From Staphylococcus delphini (GTDB lineage: Bacteria; Bacillota; Bacilli; Staphylococcales; Staphylococcaceae), in the NCBI RefSeq assembly GCF_900636325.1, contig NZ_LR134263.1:2666001-2730000 (forward strand): a DNA stretch of 64,000 nt, in the 5' to 3' direction. The first letter of the stretch is position 1; each line of letters starts with the position of its first letter. The notes below the pieces were generated by a model. It saw only the letters and a list, made by a program, of their open reading frames with translations, ran no database searches and was not told the origin of the DNA. This document shows, one piece after another, positions 9,655 through 19,400 of this stretch. Both the position numbers and the translations under genes were made by a program.

Positions 9655-10056
9655 ATGGAAATTATGAGTTTTAGTGAGTTTTGTGTGGCACATGAGAATA
9701 GAATGGTACCTAATTGGATGATTCGATATTTTAATGGTTTGAATGATACAAATCTTTTGGATTACTATGAGTCATATAATTCCCTTAGATTGATATGTTT
9801 ATCTGAAAGTTACTTACATGATACCCTGAAGTTTGTGTTGAAGAATAGCTCTAATGACCTTATTTATGACTTCTATGTCTTTCTAATGTTTGATGAAAGT
9901 GTGTGTGACATTGATTCAATTGTATTATCCGTAGAAATGAATAAACTCATTATTCAATATCACACTAAATTTGAGACTGAGTTTAACTTCGATAGTGAGA
10001 TATTGGGACCGCCGGGGGATTTTGATATTGAATCAATGGATAATCTCCCGTTTTAA
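9655..10056 (+). CDS. Hypothetical protein, 3' end fused to IS3 DNA
   Basis: Acidic protein of about 133 residues starting MEIMSFSEFCVAHENRM. I do not recognise the family. Size, charge and isolation resemble small immunity-type proteins, but nothing proves this. The last codons (after about residue 117) run past the inferred IS3 end at 10004, so the true C-terminus has probably been replaced. The ATG at 9655 lacks a strong ribosome site, and ATG 9667 is an alternative. AT-rich composition unlike the cnt genes suggests acquired DNA. Confidence 0.45.
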   Translation: MEIMSFSEFCVAHENRMVPNWMIRYFNGLNDTNLLDYYESYNSLRLICLSESYLHDTLKFVLKNSSNDLIYDFYVFLMFDESVCDIDSIVLSVEMNKLIIQYHTKFETEFNFDSEILGPPGDFDIESMDNLPF

Positions 10057-10858
10057 TGTACGTCTCAAATTGATTTGGAGATAACTTTGCCAGCCCTATT
10101 TGAAACCTATCATTGTTGTAGTAATCGATATAATCATCTATTAGTCGAACCAGATCTTGAAAAACATGAATACCTTTGATGCTTTTGATTTCATCTTTCA
10201 TATGACCAAAAAACGATTCTTGAGGTGCATTATCCCAACAGTTCCCTTTTCTAGACATCGATTGTTTCAAACCACTTGCGCTAACTAATTCTTGAAATGA
10301 TGTACATGTATAGTGAATTCCTTGGTCTGAGTGGATAATTAATTTTTTATTTTTTGATATATGGTGTTTCTTCATGAGTTTTGAAACCGTATTTAATACA
10401 ATGTATACTTTCAGACTCTCACTTAATTCATACGAAAGTATCTGATTTGTGTAAGCATCTTTTATAGTAGATAGGTATGCGATTTTGCCTTTTCCATAAT
10501 ATAAATATGTAATATCCGTAAGAAGAATTGTTTTTGGACCGCCCATTTTGAAATGACGGTTAACTAAATTATCTTTAACACGTTGTTCATTAGAATACTT
10601 CATTGCTTGTTTATGCGGATTTGGCTTTCTTATTGGGCATACTAAATTAAACTTTTTCATAAGTCTAATAATCTTTTTTCGATTCATGACAACGCCTTGG
10701 TGTAACAGGGTCATATGAATACTTCTTGAACCTTTAGAGTACCCTCGCTTATTAAACGCTGCTAGAATCAATTCAAAATCTTTTTCATCCTTTTTCTCAC
10801 ACTCAATGCGCTTAGCGTTTCTCTTTTTCCACGCATAAAAACCTGATCTTGAAACTTG
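9983..10858 (-). pseudogene. IS3 transposase OrfB, 3' part (DDE integrase)
   Basis: Integrase-core transposase cut off from its 5' part by IS21 copy 1. The visible part begins at SRSGFYAWKKRN and contains the DDE core: TDITYLYYGKGKIAYLSTI (first Asp), IIHSDQGIHYT (second Asp) and NCWDNAPQESFFGHMK (Glu). The C-terminus runs a few codons beyond the element end (ISHYRS). The remaining 5' codons lie at 13062-13120. Inactive as it stands. Confidence 0.85.
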
Positions 10859-10980
10859 TGTAAATGGCGGTTATAAAATGTAGGAAAATGGCGGAATGAA
10901 AATGCTGTTTTTCCTACATTTTTTATTTTCTAAAATATATAATCATGTCTTAACTCAATCTTTGAATGGAGGTTGTTTGA

Positions 10981-12216
10981 TTGAGACATGATATATACGA
11001 AGGAGTGTCATTTTACATTATGAAAGGCATAAAACCAAATTACGCTGAACTGGCTAGACAATATCATTGTGATCCAAGGACAGTAAAAAAATATTATGAA
11101 GCTGGGAAAGGCAATGAGTTGAAAAAATTAAAAACAAGGAAAACGACAAAGAGAGTATCAAAATTAGAACCCTATAAAACGCTCATAGACGAAAAATTAG
11201 AGCTAGGTTGTACGGCTATGGCGATTTATAAATATATTACTAAAAAAGGATATGAAGGCAAATATACGATTCTTAGAGAATATTGTAAGAATAAAAAAGG
11301 AAAGGAAATTAAAAAAGCAACTATACGGGTAGAAACACGCCCCGGTATAGCTGCTCAAGTAGACTGGAAAGAAGATATGGTCATGCATGATAAATTTGGG
11401 AAACGTTATCAATTTAATATCTTTCTTTACGTTCTACACTATTCAAAAATGAAGTATATCACATTAACTTGGGATAGAAAACAAGATACATTATTTCAAT
11501 GTTTGAAAGAATCTTTTGAGTACACTGGAGGTGTTCCTAAGGAAATATGGTTCGATAATATGAAAACGGTCGTTGATCGTCCTAGAACACAATATAGAAA
11601 AGTGGTATTTAACACCCTTTTTCATCAATTTAGTAAAGATGCAAACTTTGAACCCATCGCGTGTAGGCCTTATAGGCCGCAAACCAAGGGCTCTGTGGAA
11701 TCTTTAGCTAAATTTGTGGAACAACGTTTAAGGCCCTACGATTACGAATTTTATGACGCTGTTGAACTTATCAGTCTTGTCAATCACTTTTGTCATGAAA
11801 TGAACCATAACGAAATATCGCAAGCAACTGACTGCTATCCAATTGATTTATTCAATTCTGAAGAAAAACATCTATTGAACCCGTTTAATGTGCAGTTACT
11901 AAACACCTATGTCGAAGATGAATGCATTCGAATTGTTTCTAAAGAGTCGATGGTTAATTTTAGAAAAGGTAAATATTCAGTACCTACAAAGTTTATTGGT
12001 GAGGAGGTTGAATTAATCTTTAATGAATTGACTGACAAATTATCCATCTACTTTGATGCCGAGTTAATTAGAACCCATCATTTATCGGAAAAGAAATTCA
12101 ATTATGTTACCAAAGATATGTGTGAGATATTGAAGTCTGACGCATTCAAGCACAAAGACGATCAAGAAATTCTTACGTATATCGAAGATTCATTATTAAA
12201 ATATGACGAGGTATAG
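10981..12216 (+). CDS. istA: IS21 transposase IstA
   Basis: 411-residue DDE transposase of IS21 type. It starts with TTG (MRHDIYEGVSFYIMKGIKPN). An N-terminal HTH (YAELARQYHCDPRTVKKYY) is followed by the rve integrase core with Asp in AAQVDWKED, Asp in EIWFDNMKTV and Glu in PQTKGSVESLAKFVEQ. A C-terminal Mu-type region follows. Complete here, unlike copy 2. It lies 11 bases upstream of istB. Confidence 0.95.
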   Translation: MRHDIYEGVSFYIMKGIKPNYAELARQYHCDPRTVKKYYEAGKGNELKKLKTRKTTKRVSKLEPYKTLIDEKLELGCTAMAIYKYITKKGYEGKYTILREYCKNKKGKEIKKATIRVETRPGIAAQVDWKEDMVMHDKFGKRYQFNIFLYVLHYSKMKYITLTWDRKQDTLFQCLKESFEYTGGVPKEIWFDNMKTVVDRPRTQYRKVVFNTLFHQFSKDANFEPIACRPYRPQTKGSVESLAKFVEQRLRPYDYEFYDAVELISLVNHFCHEMNHNEISQATDCYPIDLFNSEEKHLLNPFNVQLLNTYVEDECIRIVSKESMVNFRKGKYSVPTKFIGEEVELIFNELTDKLSIYFDAELIRTHHLSEKKFNYVTKDMCEILKSDAFKHKDDQEILTYIEDSLLKYDEV

Positions 12217-12227
12217 GAGAAACAGAT

Positions 12228-12995
12228 ATGTATACAGACCATCAAAAGCTATTAGAAAACTTTCAACAGCTCAATCTAAAAATGATTAAAGACTATTATC
12301 CGAAGTATTTAGAATCACTATCCAAGAATCAAAAATCTTTAACTGAAATTTTACTTGAGTTGACAGAAAAGGAAGTAGAATATCAAGCTGAACAAAAATT
12401 TAAACGTGCTATTAAGTTAGCACGTTTCCCTAAGGTTAAATATTTAAATGACTTTGATTTCACGTTTCAGCCAAGCATTAATAAACAAGAAATACTCACA
12501 TTAAAATCCATGCATTTTCTAGAGAAGAGTATCAATATATGCTTCTTAGGTAATAGTGGTGTCGGTAAGACACATCTAGCAATATCGCTAGGCGTAGAAG
12601 CTTGTAAACAAAATATCAAAACTCGATTCTATACTTTTAAAGAATTAATTGAACTCTTAACCACTTCAGAGGAGAAAGGAATCATCAATAAAACTTTAAA
12701 ACAATTAAACAGAATTGAACTACTTATTATTGATGAGATAGGCTATACACCCATTTCAAAAGAACAGGCAGACCTCTTCTATCAATTGATGTCACTAAGA
12801 TATGAAATGAAATCCACGATCATAACGACGAATATCCCTTTTTCTAGTTGGGGCGACTCATTTAGTAACAAGATAGCGTCAGCAGCCATTATTGATAGAC
12901 TTATTCACCATTCAAAAATATTTAAAATTACAGGCGATTCATACCGACTTAAAGACTATAAAAGTGAAAAAAGTTTAAACATACGTCATTCTTAA
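12228..12995 (+). CDS. istB: IS21 helper ATPase IstB
   Basis: 255-residue AAA+ ATPase that assists IstA in target selection. Walker A is FLGNSGVGKTHLAISLG (about residue 107) and Walker B is LLIIDEIGYTPIS. The DnaC-like C-terminal part includes ITTNIPFSSWGDSF and AAIIDRLIHHSKIFKITGDS. It has GGAGAAACAG before the ATG. It is nearly identical to copy 2 (N versus S at residue 11). Confidence 0.95.
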   Translation: MYTDHQKLLENFQQLNLKMIKDYYPKYLESLSKNQKSLTEILLELTEKEVEYQAEQKFKRAIKLARFPKVKYLNDFDFTFQPSINKQEILTLKSMHFLEKSINICFLGNSGVGKTHLAISLGVEACKQNIKTRFYTFKELIELLTTSEEKGIINKTLKQLNRIELLIIDEIGYTPISKEQADLFYQLMSLRYEMKSTIITTNIPFSSWGDSFSNKIASAAIIDRLIHHSKIFKITGDSYRLKDYKSEKSLNIRHS

Positions 12996-13120
12996 ACCGC
13001 CAAAAAACGACATTTTCAAACCGCCATAAAACAACATTTTCAAACCGCTATTGACAACTTGGACAATCTCACACAGCCAAGATATATTAAGTAAGTTATT
13101 GTCTCTTGAAATCAAGCTAT

Positions 13121-13573
13121 CTATGAGTTCGAATTTTTCTTGCGTATAGCTTTTGAAGCACGGCGATTGATAGAATTCGTTTTTTTTAGCGCCTCTATTT
13201 GTTGATTCTGAAGTTGGATTTTATGTTTTAAATAGTTGTTTTCTTCTTCTAGTGTCATTTCTGATAATCTAGGTCTTCCAGAATTTTCTTTCCTCGTGTC
13301 TTGTAATCCTTCAGGTCGGTCTTTCATCATAAGTACGCGTTCTCTAAAGTTACTAATTCGTCTTCCTAAGATTTTCGTATTAAACCCAGCCTCTTTAAAG
13401 ATTTGTGAAGGCGTCTTTCCATTTTCATATTCTTCAACAAAATGTTCTCTAAATTCTTCTGTATATGTGATAGCTTTAGGTGATACATTAAGCACGTATT
13501 TGTTGGATTTTAAATCTGCAATCTCATCTTCAGTAAATAAACGTTTACTCATCACTTTACACCTCTTAGTCAA
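13121..13573 (-). CDS. IS3 OrfA (HTH protein)
   Basis: First reading frame of the interrupted IS3 element, about 143-150 residues. The likely start is MSKRLFTEDEIADL at 13552. It contains a helix-turn-helix region (NGKTPSQIFKEAGFNTKILG) and a C-terminal leucine-zipper-like stretch (EENNYLKHKIQLQNQQIEAL) typical of OrfA. The end is lysine-rich. Its partner orfB is disrupted, so the element is probably immobile on its own. Confidence 0.8.
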   Translation of the reverse strand: MTKRCKVMSKRLFTEDEIADLKSNKYVLNVSPKAITYTEEFREHFVEEYENGKTPSQIFKEAGFNTKILGRRISNFRERVLMMKDRPEGLQDTRKENSGRPRLSEMTLEEENNYLKHKIQLQNQQIEALKKTNSINRRASKAIRKKNSNS

Positions 13574-13661
13574 TGAAGTAGTTACTAAAATTATACATTA
13601 AAATAACCCTATAGACTGACTCTTTTTTTAGTGTCTCATCTATAGGGTCCATTTTATTAGC

Positions 13662-13899
13662 AGCTGTTCTCTAGTTTTATATATATATATCTAAATACGG
13701 CACTTCTATATAAATAAATAAGCTCAATTATTTCATTTGGTAGAATTTTTTCTCATCATTTTAGGAATAATTAACTTAATGAATAAAACAGATAATTAAA
13801 GTTTGTATAACTTAAAAGCACACTCGCGAATATAGCAAGCATATTTAATCCAGGCCTAATAGTTACTCTCTTAATAAAATCATAATGTTTTGTTGTTTA
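13662..13899. other. AT-rich spacer between IS3 and the NRPS-PKS cluster
   Basis: No gene seen. It contains a short TA tract (13679-13690) and A/T-rich sequence with no convincing terminator for the biosynthetic operon that ends at 13900. Confidence 0.5.
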
Positions 13900-14400
13900 T
13901 CATCTAAAATACAAAGAGTATAGTTTTTCTTCGTTAAAGTCATTTGAGAGATCTACAAAGTATTTCGTTTGCCATTTTTGTGTGCTTTTAGCAGTAGGAT
14001 TTAAATTTGAAACCCAGCTCGGATAAACACGCATTGCCATTTTACCTTTAGCTTTATTTGATTTTATAACTCCTTTTTCTTTCAAAATATTTTTAGGAAA
14101 TATGAATTGACCTATTTTTTCATTGTCTATAATATTTATGATTAATATATCTTCTGTTGTATCATAATCAAAAGGGATATTCACATTACATTCATTTTTT
14201 CGCCAAAAAGCAACAAAATACCCTTTCTTTTTTGGGGTTTTTTTGGCTAATCTACTTTTAAAAGTTAATTTATCTAACTCAAAAGTAAATGCTTCGTAAT
14301 CAGAGTTCAAGTTATCAATTTTAATATTCGTTAAAGACAAGTTACTTATTACATTTATAACAGAGATTACTAATTCCTTTGAGATATAAGTGTTATTCAT
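13900..14400 (-). CDS. MepB-like protein (second copy in cluster)
   Basis: 166 residues. The C-terminal half resembles the MepB family found in the staphylococcal mepRAB locus: GYFVAFWRKNE, IGQFIFPKNILKEKGVI, KAKGKMAMRVYPSW and STQKWQTKYFVDLS. The same pattern occurs in the neighbour at 15868-16368, so the two are diverged paralogs inside one biosynthetic cluster. The molecular function of MepB is not established. Last gene of the minus-strand run, starting 6 bases after the PPTase gene. A role in self-protection or tailoring is inference only. Confidence 0.65.
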   Translation of the reverse strand: MNNTYISKELVISVINVISNLSLTNIKIDNLNSDYEAFTFELDKLTFKSRLAKKTPKKKGYFVAFWRKNECNVNIPFDYDTTEDILIINIIDNEKIGQFIFPKNILKEKGVIKSNKAKGKMAMRVYPSWVSNLNPTAKSTQKWQTKYFVDLSNDFNEEKLYSLYFR

Positions 14401-14405
14401 AATAC

Positions 14406-15116
14406 TTATTCCTTTCTATTGAAATTCTTATGTCTTAAAATATCTTCTATTTCAATTTCATTAATAGAAGTAGGGAATTCATTTACTTTTGAACACACAG
14501 AAAATATGTAATTATCATAATGATACTTTTTAAAATAAAAATTGTTATCATAATAATTAGTGTAAACTGATATGTCATTCTCTAAAAAGGGATTTTTTAT
14601 TGTAAAAGAGTTTAATGGAATGTAAAGGCCTTTACCTAAAGCTTTTACATAGCTCTCTTTTAATGTCCATATATAGAAAAATGTTTTACTAATGTCATCT
14701 TCTCCGACATTAGTAAAGTAAGATTTTTCATATTTAGAAAATGATTGAATTAGAATATTAAAGTCTAAATATCTGACTTTTTCTATATCTACACCAATTT
14801 TCTGAGAGTGAATAGCACAAATTATCCATTTACCTGAATGAGATATATTATAGTGAAAATCAGAACTATTTTTTAAAAACGGTTTTCCATATTTGTTACT
14901 ACAAAATACTAAGTCATCATTTTTAAGATTAAATTTATTCATAACTATATATCTAATTAGTAAATCAGAAAGTAAAGATCTTAATCGATCATTTTTATAG
15001 ATATATCTTTCTATAGTATTTCTTTTAGAATCAGAGATGTTATTTATAGCAAATTTGAAATTTTCGGAACTGAATTTGTTGGGTAGTTTTAAAGAAAATA
15101 TTTCAATCATAGTCAC
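14406..15116 (-). CDS. 4'-phosphopantetheinyl transferase, Sfp type
   Basis: Attaches phosphopantetheine from CoA to the carrier-protein serines of the two synthases. 236 residues with the Sfp-family motifs in order: YNISHSGKWIICAI, IGVDIEKVRYLD (Mg-binding Asp/Glu), and FYIWTLKESYVKALGKGL (WxxKEA-like). Length fits Sfp rather than AcpS. It lies 14 bases downstream of the MBL gene and 6 bases upstream of the MepB-like gene. Staphylococci normally carry only AcpS plus at most one Sfp-like enzyme, so a dedicated copy supports an autonomous cluster. Confidence 0.92.
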   Translation of the reverse strand: MTMIEIFSLKLPNKFSSENFKFAINNISDSKRNTIERYIYKNDRLRSLLSDLLIRYIVMNKFNLKNDDLVFCSNKYGKPFLKNSSDFHYNISHSGKWIICAIHSQKIGVDIEKVRYLDFNILIQSFSKYEKSYFTNVGEDDISKTFFYIWTLKESYVKALGKGLYIPLNSFTIKNPFLENDISVYTNYYDNNFYFKKYHYDNYIFSVCSKVNEFPTSINEIEIEDILRHKNFNRKE

Positions 15117-15130
15117 ATAACCTTCTTTTT

Positions 15131-15796
15131 TTAAATGAAGTTCATTAACCCTTTTTGGTTAGGTCTCATTCTAAATGCTATAAAATCTTCTAATGTATCA
15201 ATATTTAAATATATATTATTACTTATTGTATACGAAAAAGATTTTCCTAACTCTGCATTATATCTATGTCCGGGATATATTTTTGTTGATTTAGGAATAA
15301 TTTTTAGCAGACGCTTTAAAGAATAAAAAAGAGCTTGTGGACTTGATGTGACATCTGTGCACATTCCACATCCTTCTATAAATAAAGTATCACCAGTAAA
15401 TAGGTTTGTAGAAATAAGGTATGAAACACTACCTTTCGTATGTCCTGGTGTAAAAATTGGATATATAGGTATATCATCAATATATATTACACTTTCATTT
15501 GAAATAATTTTTGCATTTTTTCTATTTATATTGCAATTTTGTATAGATTCCCATGAAATATATATTGGTATTTTATATTCTTGCGATAGTTTTTCAGCCA
15601 AGTTAATATGATCAAAATGTTCATGAGTTAACAATATAGCTTGTAATTTTATTTCTTTTTCAGTCAATTTTGAATCGATTTTTTCATAGTTCCAACTAGG
15701 ATCTATAATTAATCCGACGTTAAATTTGTTATACACTATATAGCTATAGTTAATATAGTTATTGGCTTCCATTTTTAATATTTCTATATTACACAA
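15131..15796 (-). CDS. Metallo-beta-lactamase-fold hydrolase (glyoxalase II-like)
   Basis: 221 residues. Zinc-site motifs are complete: LLTHEHFDHINLAEKL (HxHxDH), TPGHTKGSVSYL, FTGDTLFIEGCGMC (bridging Asp) and YPGHRYNAE. This glyoxalase II-like family is common beside PKS/NRPS genes (PksB/BaeB type in Bacillus). There it probably removes wrong acyl groups from carrier domains. That role is the best guess here, given the position between synthase and PPTase genes. The C-terminus is extended by about 30 residues past the usual core. Confidence 0.8.
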   Translation of the reverse strand: MCNIEILKMEANNYINYSYIVYNKFNVGLIIDPSWNYEKIDSKLTEKEIKLQAILLTHEHFDHINLAEKLSQEYKIPIYISWESIQNCNINRKNAKIISNESVIYIDDIPIYPIFTPGHTKGSVSYLISTNLFTGDTLFIEGCGMCTDVTSSPQALFYSLKRLLKIIPKSTKIYPGHRYNAELGKSFSYTISNNIYLNIDTLEDFIAFRMRPNQKGLMNFI

Positions 15797-15867
15797 ATAA
15801 ATTTCACCTCATAAAGTTAAATTGTAATTAACAAAGCACTCCATACTTATGAAGTGCTTTATACAAA

Positions 15868-16368
15868 TCAGATATTTAGTAAACTATATAACTTTTCCCT
15901 ATCAATGTACTGATATGGATTACTATAATCAATAAAGTAATTCAATTGCCATTTTTGTGTTCTAATTGCGCTATATTTAGAGGGATAAGTCCATGGTGGA
16001 TATACTCTAAAAGCGAGTTTCCCTTTATTAGCTGCATGCGATACAACCCCTTTTTTAATAAGTATCTCTTTATCCAAGATAAATTGACCTCTATGATTAG
16101 GTGCTCTTACACCTACTATTAAAATGTCTATGTCATCTGTACTATCAAAAGGAACTATGCTTTTAAAAGGTCTTTTCCATACAGTTACAAACTGACCAAT
16201 TTTATGTTGAGTAGTCTTTGCATCTCTGTATACAATGTTTTTACCTTCAATTTTTAATCTACATGCATTATATTCAACACTTTCAGATTCACGTTGAGGA
16301 ATTCCATTAATTTCTAAACCACAAGGCTTGTATATATGCTCTATGGCTAACTCAAGACTACGTGGCAA
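15868..16368 (-). CDS. MepB-like protein (first copy in cluster)
   Basis: 166 residues from a TTG start. The frame stays open about 25 codons upstream, but with no ATG. MepB-family stretches: NIVYRDAKTTQHKIGQFVTV, WKRPFKSIVPFDS, GQFILDKEILIKKGVV, KGKLAFRVYPPW and RTQKWQLNYFIDYSN. It follows the hydrolase end of the second synthase. Its presence in duplicate inside the cluster is unusual and could point to self-resistance or to a tailoring role. The biochemical activity of the family is not known to me. Confidence 0.7.
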   Translation of the reverse strand: MPRSLELAIEHIYKPCGLEINGIPQRESESVEYNACRLKIEGKNIVYRDAKTTQHKIGQFVTVWKRPFKSIVPFDSTDDIDILIVGVRAPNHRGQFILDKEILIKKGVVSHAANKGKLAFRVYPPWTYPSKYSAIRTQKWQLNYFIDYSNPYQYIDREKLYSLLNI

Positions 16369-16450
16369 TTCAAAAGGATCAGGTTTATAGTACTTAGAAT
16401 TAGTGATTGAATGATAGATGGAACCACCTCTTTCATTTAGTTCATCAAAC

Positions 16451-19400
16451 CTATTTAGATCTTAATATTAAATCTTCTAATTCAACTTGCAATTTTTGAC
16501 TTAATAGTGGATATACATGCTTGCCATTATGCCTGAATTCTTTATAATATTTAAAATTATTTGCAAATTTAGGAGCAGCGTCTAAAAAAACATTCATGTC
16601 ATTATTTCCAACGATTTGTAACATGGGAATATCCAAAGTTGTGTTTGAGATTTGAGTATCTAATATTTTGTGAATTGGAGAAACCCAAGGTGCCATAGCG
16701 ATTAAAAACTTAGTTTTAGACAATCCAAAATCATGACCATGTTTTTGTAAAGATAATGCAGCATGTGCAATAGACGCTCCTTCACAGAAACCAGCTATAC
16801 CATCGAAAGGACCAAATTCATTTATAACTTCTTTCAAATATTTTAAAGAAGCTTTCCATTGTAAATGATCTGTAGTAGATATATGAATAGGGTCATTATT
16901 TTCATAATTATTGTACAATAATTCAAACCCTGATTTCCACTCCCTGTAGGAAGTATTTTTTTATACTTACCTGATTTCGATAGTTCATCTAAACCTAATA
17001 ATTCTAACTGTTCTTCATTTGTAAATGCAGGCATTTCAAATGGTGCATCTGGTATAACAAAATCAAGATTTGAATGTTTTAACCATCCGGTTTGGTTTAG
17101 TAATTCTTTCGATAATTGTGAGTTAGTCCCTTGACCAGCTAAAAATAAAACTCTCGGTTTACTTGGTATATATGTCGAAATAAATCCGAATAAGGGACTA
17201 TATTTACGTGTTTCAATAGGAAGAGAAGGATTACGCTTTTTAATTATATGCAAAGTTGGTTTCATCAATTCCCATAAAGAAATAGTAGAAGAAGTATCAT
17301 TAGCTAGTAATTTTGAATAATATTCCCATTCGCTTTCGCATTTGCTTTGAAACACATCAAAAGGACATTCTTCTTCTACGTGAGCAGCTAGATTCTTTTT
17401 AGCTTTTTCTAAGTAATCCCAAAGCTCAGTATATAGAATTTCAACAGTTGATTCTTTTGGATTGTTTTTTATTCTTTTCATAAGTTTGTCAAATTTTATT
17501 GGGTCTTTTCTATAGTCAATATATGGTTGAACAAATGATTGTACAAAAAACGTATAACTGCTACATAATAATGATTTAACGTTATTTAAGGTTTGAGATC
17601 CATTGGTTCCATCATTATAAGTAATTAGGTTTGGATCTTCGTTAATCCACAAGCCATGTATCGTAGCCTTATCTCCAAATATGTTTTTTATAATACTATC
17701 GTCTGTTTTTGAGCCTAAACATTTAAGAAAGACATCACATTCAATAGATTGTCCATTATTTAATATAAGTGAGTCTTCTGTAAGTTTCTCGGGTTCAGCA
17801 ATTACAACCTTCAACTTACCTAAAATTTGTGATAAAAAATACAAGTCAGAACCTGCTGGAACAGTATTTTGATTAATTTTCCATTCTCCGTTTTGTTCCT
17901 CTATAATTGCATTTAATTCTTCAATATTAATTCCACAAGCTTTATAAAACGGTCTCATTACTTCTATAACATCTTTTGCTGACATCGTACTATCGCTTGA
18001 ATTAAGTAGCCAATTCCCAAAGTTAGGCATAACTAGATTTCTTTTTCTACATATTATTGTGACACTATTCGCTCCGTTTTCAAAAGCTGTACGCATATTT
18101 TCTATTGCAAATGCACCGTGCCCTAAAATAGCAACTGATGCATTTTTAAATATATCCCTAGGAGTGTCATTTGAAATTCCAGAAGCTATATGTCCTTTGA
18201 AACAGTCTTCATTAGGTATTTTTTTCTTTATTGGTTTATGTAAACCACCAGTGAAAGCAGCTACGCCAGATACATTAATGCTCTTTTCACTAGAATTTTG
18301 TATATAAGTTATTTCATATTCATTTTCAGAAATTTTTTTCACTTTTTCAACATGTGTATTATAAAGTATTTCACCTTCAAGTGAAGTCGAAATACTTTTC
18401 AGTTCTTTAAGTATCTCATCCCTTGTAGGAAAGACACTAGACCACTTATGCGTATTTAAAGAAGGGGGAACAGTACAATCAAAACCATATCCAGGAGAAT
18501 CAATTTGTAATTTTGAATGACTGTTAGCTAAATTACTCCATACGCCTCCAATTTCACTTTTGGACTCCATTATTATAGTGGAAATCCCTTGACTCTCTAG
18601 TTTTCTTGCAAAAGAAATCCCACTAACTCCAGCTCCGATAACAAGAACAGGTAAACTTGATTGAATATAGTTTTCATATCCTAAATTTTTTGTATTATAA
18701 CCAACAAGTTCACTATTTATATACTTAGTAATTGCTTTTATATTAGGATAATCAAACAAAAGTGAAGGTGTTAAGTTGACATCAAATATATTCATAATTT
18801 TGTTACGAATAGATACACTCGCTAGTGAATCTATCCCATTATCTAATAGAGAATCGTAATCATCTAGAGATTTACCCAAAGTATCATAAACAATGCTTTT
18901 GACAGTACTATATACATCTATTTTACTTATATCATTATTTAATTCCCTTTTTTTAGAAATGAAATTACTAATAAAAGAAGTATTTGATGTAAATTCACTC
19001 CAATTAATTGGAGTGAAGCATAATACACCTTTTAATTTATTGGCAAGTACTTGCTCAATCATTTGTGATCCTAGTTCATTTGAGATAGAGCCAAATCCAA
19101 TTTTCTCAGAATAATCTGCTGCTGAATGGCGTTCTGCCATTCCTCCATCAGACCAAGCACCCCATTGTATTGATAATACATTCTCATTGTTATAGTTCCA
19201 CTTTTCAGCCAAAGTATCGAGTGTAGAATTTGCTGCCGCATAGTTACCTTGTCCAGCCGAACCAAATATTGCTGCTGCCGAAGAAAATAGCAGTAAGAAG
19301 TCAGGTGGTAAAAACATATCATGTAAGTTATGTGCCCCATGTACTTTAGCTGAATAAGATACTTCAAAGCTTTCAGATGTTTGGTTTTGTATAACAGCGT

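Larger units (their letters stand above)
10859..13056 (+). mobile_element. IS21-family element, copy 1
   Basis: 2198 bp, flanked by the 5-base target duplication ACTTG (10854-10858 and 13057-13061). Ends TGTAAATGGCGGTT and, inverted, TGTCAATAGCGGTT. Several subterminal repeats of CATTTTCAAACCGC lie near the right end, as is usual in IS21. It encodes intact IstA and IstB and is inserted inside an IS3 orfB. A nearly identical copy lies inverted at 56829-59001. Confidence 0.95.
10004..13661 (-). mobile_element. IS3-family element, interrupted by an IS21-family element
   Basis: The element begins on the minus strand near 13661 (TGGACCCTATAGATGAGAC) and ends near 10004 (GGCGGTCCCA). It carries orfA (13573-13121) and orfB, which is split at 13061/10858 by IS21 copy 1. 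Removing the IS21 element and one copy of ACTTG makes the orfB frame continuous (LCEIVQVSRSGFYAWKK). Element ends are approximate and I see no clear target duplication. Confidence 0.7.

Noticed and set aside
13675..13695. TA dinucleotide run as CRISPR-like or tandem repeat feature
   Set aside because: Only a few units, with no spacer structure. No CRISPR array was found anywhere in the window.
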